Below are positions 63,517 through 64,000 of a stretch of 64,000 nt of DNA, piece by piece (the first letter of the stretch is position 1; every line of letters starts with the position of its first letter). The translations under genes and the position numbers were made by a program. Source of the DNA: Candidatus Hydrogenedentota bacterium (GTDB lineage: Bacteria; Hydrogenedentota; Hydrogenedentia; Hydrogenedentales; CAILVY01); the NCBI GenBank assembly GCA_029565395.1, contig JAKQOG010000265.1, positions 62,001-126,000 of the forward strand, read 5' to 3'. The notes below the pieces were generated by a model that ran no database searches, was not told the DNA's origin, and saw nothing but the letters and a program-made list of their open reading frames with translations.

Positions 63517-63565
63517 TGCGGTGGTTCAGGGAAAGGCGTATAAAACGCCTCCTCCGCACTTCCCT
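63517..63565 (-). promoter_or_regulatory. Structured leader upstream of thiG
   Basis: Outer arms TGCGG/CCGCA (63517-63521, 63554-63558) enclose inner arms AGGCG/CGCCT (63534-63538, 63546-63550). AGGGAA (63528-63533) can also pair with TTCCCT (63560-63565), giving a crossing pair. I see no standard TPP riboswitch core here. A regulatory leader is possible but unproven. Confidence 0.4.
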
Positions 63566-63744
63566 ACATCATATCAAATATACAGCAACGCCACAAACCC
63601 TGTTTCCCAATGGATTGATGGTTTCCACTTGTGGGTAATGAGAAGTGTACAACTTGGCAATGAATTATCGTGAATCGTAGATTTCCCCTAAAATCATAAA
63701 AATCGCCCTGGGACCAACAAATTTTCAGAGCAGGGGTAACCGGA

Positions 63745-64000
63745 TTATTTTGTTGCGGGGGCGTCTTTCACACAGCGGAAGCCGGTGTAATATTTTCCGG
63801 TGGTGTTGGGGGGGAGGTAGTAGCGGTGGGAGGTGCGGAGCATGGCGCAGTCGTTGAAACTGGCGCCGCCGCGGATCACTTTATACTTTTCACCGTAGGC
63901 TTCAGAAGGCACAGCGTTCCCAGGATAGGGCTTGTACCAGTCGGCGGTCCATTCCCAGGCTCCTCCCGCCATATCGATGCATCCGTAGGGGCTTTCGGGG
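63745..64000 (-). CDS. Formylglycine-generating-enzyme-like (SUMF1/FGE) protein, partial
   Basis: Only the C-terminal 84 codons are in the window; the start lies beyond it. SPYGCIDMAGGAWEWTADW, VIRGGASFNDC, LRTSHRYYLPP and TGKYYTGFRCVK are typical of the FGE-sulfatase domain, which oxidises a Cys or forms related active sites. The window does not show whether the catalytic Cys pair of true FGE is present. It ends before the thiG leader on the same strand. Confidence 0.88.
   Translation of the reverse strand, partial: PESPYGCIDMAGGAWEWTADWYKPYPGNAVPSEAYGEKYKVIRGGASFNDCAMLRTSHRYYLPPNTTGKYYTGFRCVKDAPATK

Overview
The window comes from a bacterial chromosome of moderate GC content. It suggests an anaerobic, Gram-negative, glycan-degrading bacterium. 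Outer-membrane evidence is LptF/LptG, a FadL-like porin and a TolC/RND efflux set. The lineage is probably Candidatus Hydrogenedentota or a relative near the PVC group. The grounds are a pseudopilin of the DUF1559-like type, a beta-helix protein with a long Glu-Gly repeat linker, many short degenerate repeats between genes, and a large family of exported glycan-active proteins. This placement is inference; no rRNA or ribosomal protein gene is present.

Region 1 (1-17.5 kb) is a tungsten/molybdenum cofactor and formate/aldehyde redox island. A partial tungsten-type aldehyde:ferredoxin oxidoreductase points left. Diverging from it is a tightly overlapping run: a small Cys-containing protein, a ModE-like regulator, a WtpABC-type oxyanion ABC importer, a P-loop protein, MoeA, a short MoaA, MoaC, a pseudopilin, a small exported Moco-binding-like domain and a MOSC-MogA fusion. 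A ModE-like palindrome lies in the divergent spacer. A consensus promoter and structured leader then precede an oxalate/formate-type MFS carrier, a Cys-type formate dehydrogenase catalytic subunit, a NuoE-NuoF fusion whose NuoE iron-sulfur ligands are all lost, a lone receiver domain and MobA. Together these genes would import tungstate or molybdate, build the cofactor, and use it in aldehyde and formate oxidation.

Region 2 (17.5-42 kb) is mostly housekeeping and envelope functions: tRNA-Glu and tRNA-Gln genes, L-rhamnose isomerase, an ArnT-like glycosyltransferase, lptF-lptG, an MBOAT/SGNH acyl-transfer pair, a FadL-like porin, a small ferredoxin, a TetR-TolC-MFP-RND efflux operon, a PilB/GspE-like ATPase, an endonuclease/exonuclease/phosphatase-fold protein, a LolA-like protein, a possible ResB-like protein and a large TPR membrane protein. 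The RND pump has lost the usual proton-relay aspartates.

Region 3 (42-61.3 kb) is a glycan-utilisation island: two GH36-type alpha-galactosidases, a GH28/GH49-like beta-helix protein fused to an SGNH hydrolase, a LamG/propeller protein, a sialidase-like protein, another propeller protein, a beta-helix lipoprotein, a TIM-barrel sugar isomerase/epimerase and an exported DJ-1/PfpI protein. Between 48.05 and 49.39 kb is a gene graveyard: a shrunken fibronectin type III pseudogene, a small ORF broken by one in-frame stop, a tiny membrane ORF, and a duplicated 3' end of the upstream alpha-galactosidase.

Region 4 (61.4-64 kb) holds thiH and thiG on the minus strand, with a structured stretch upstream of thiG, and the 3' end of a formylglycine-generating-enzyme-like gene running off the window.
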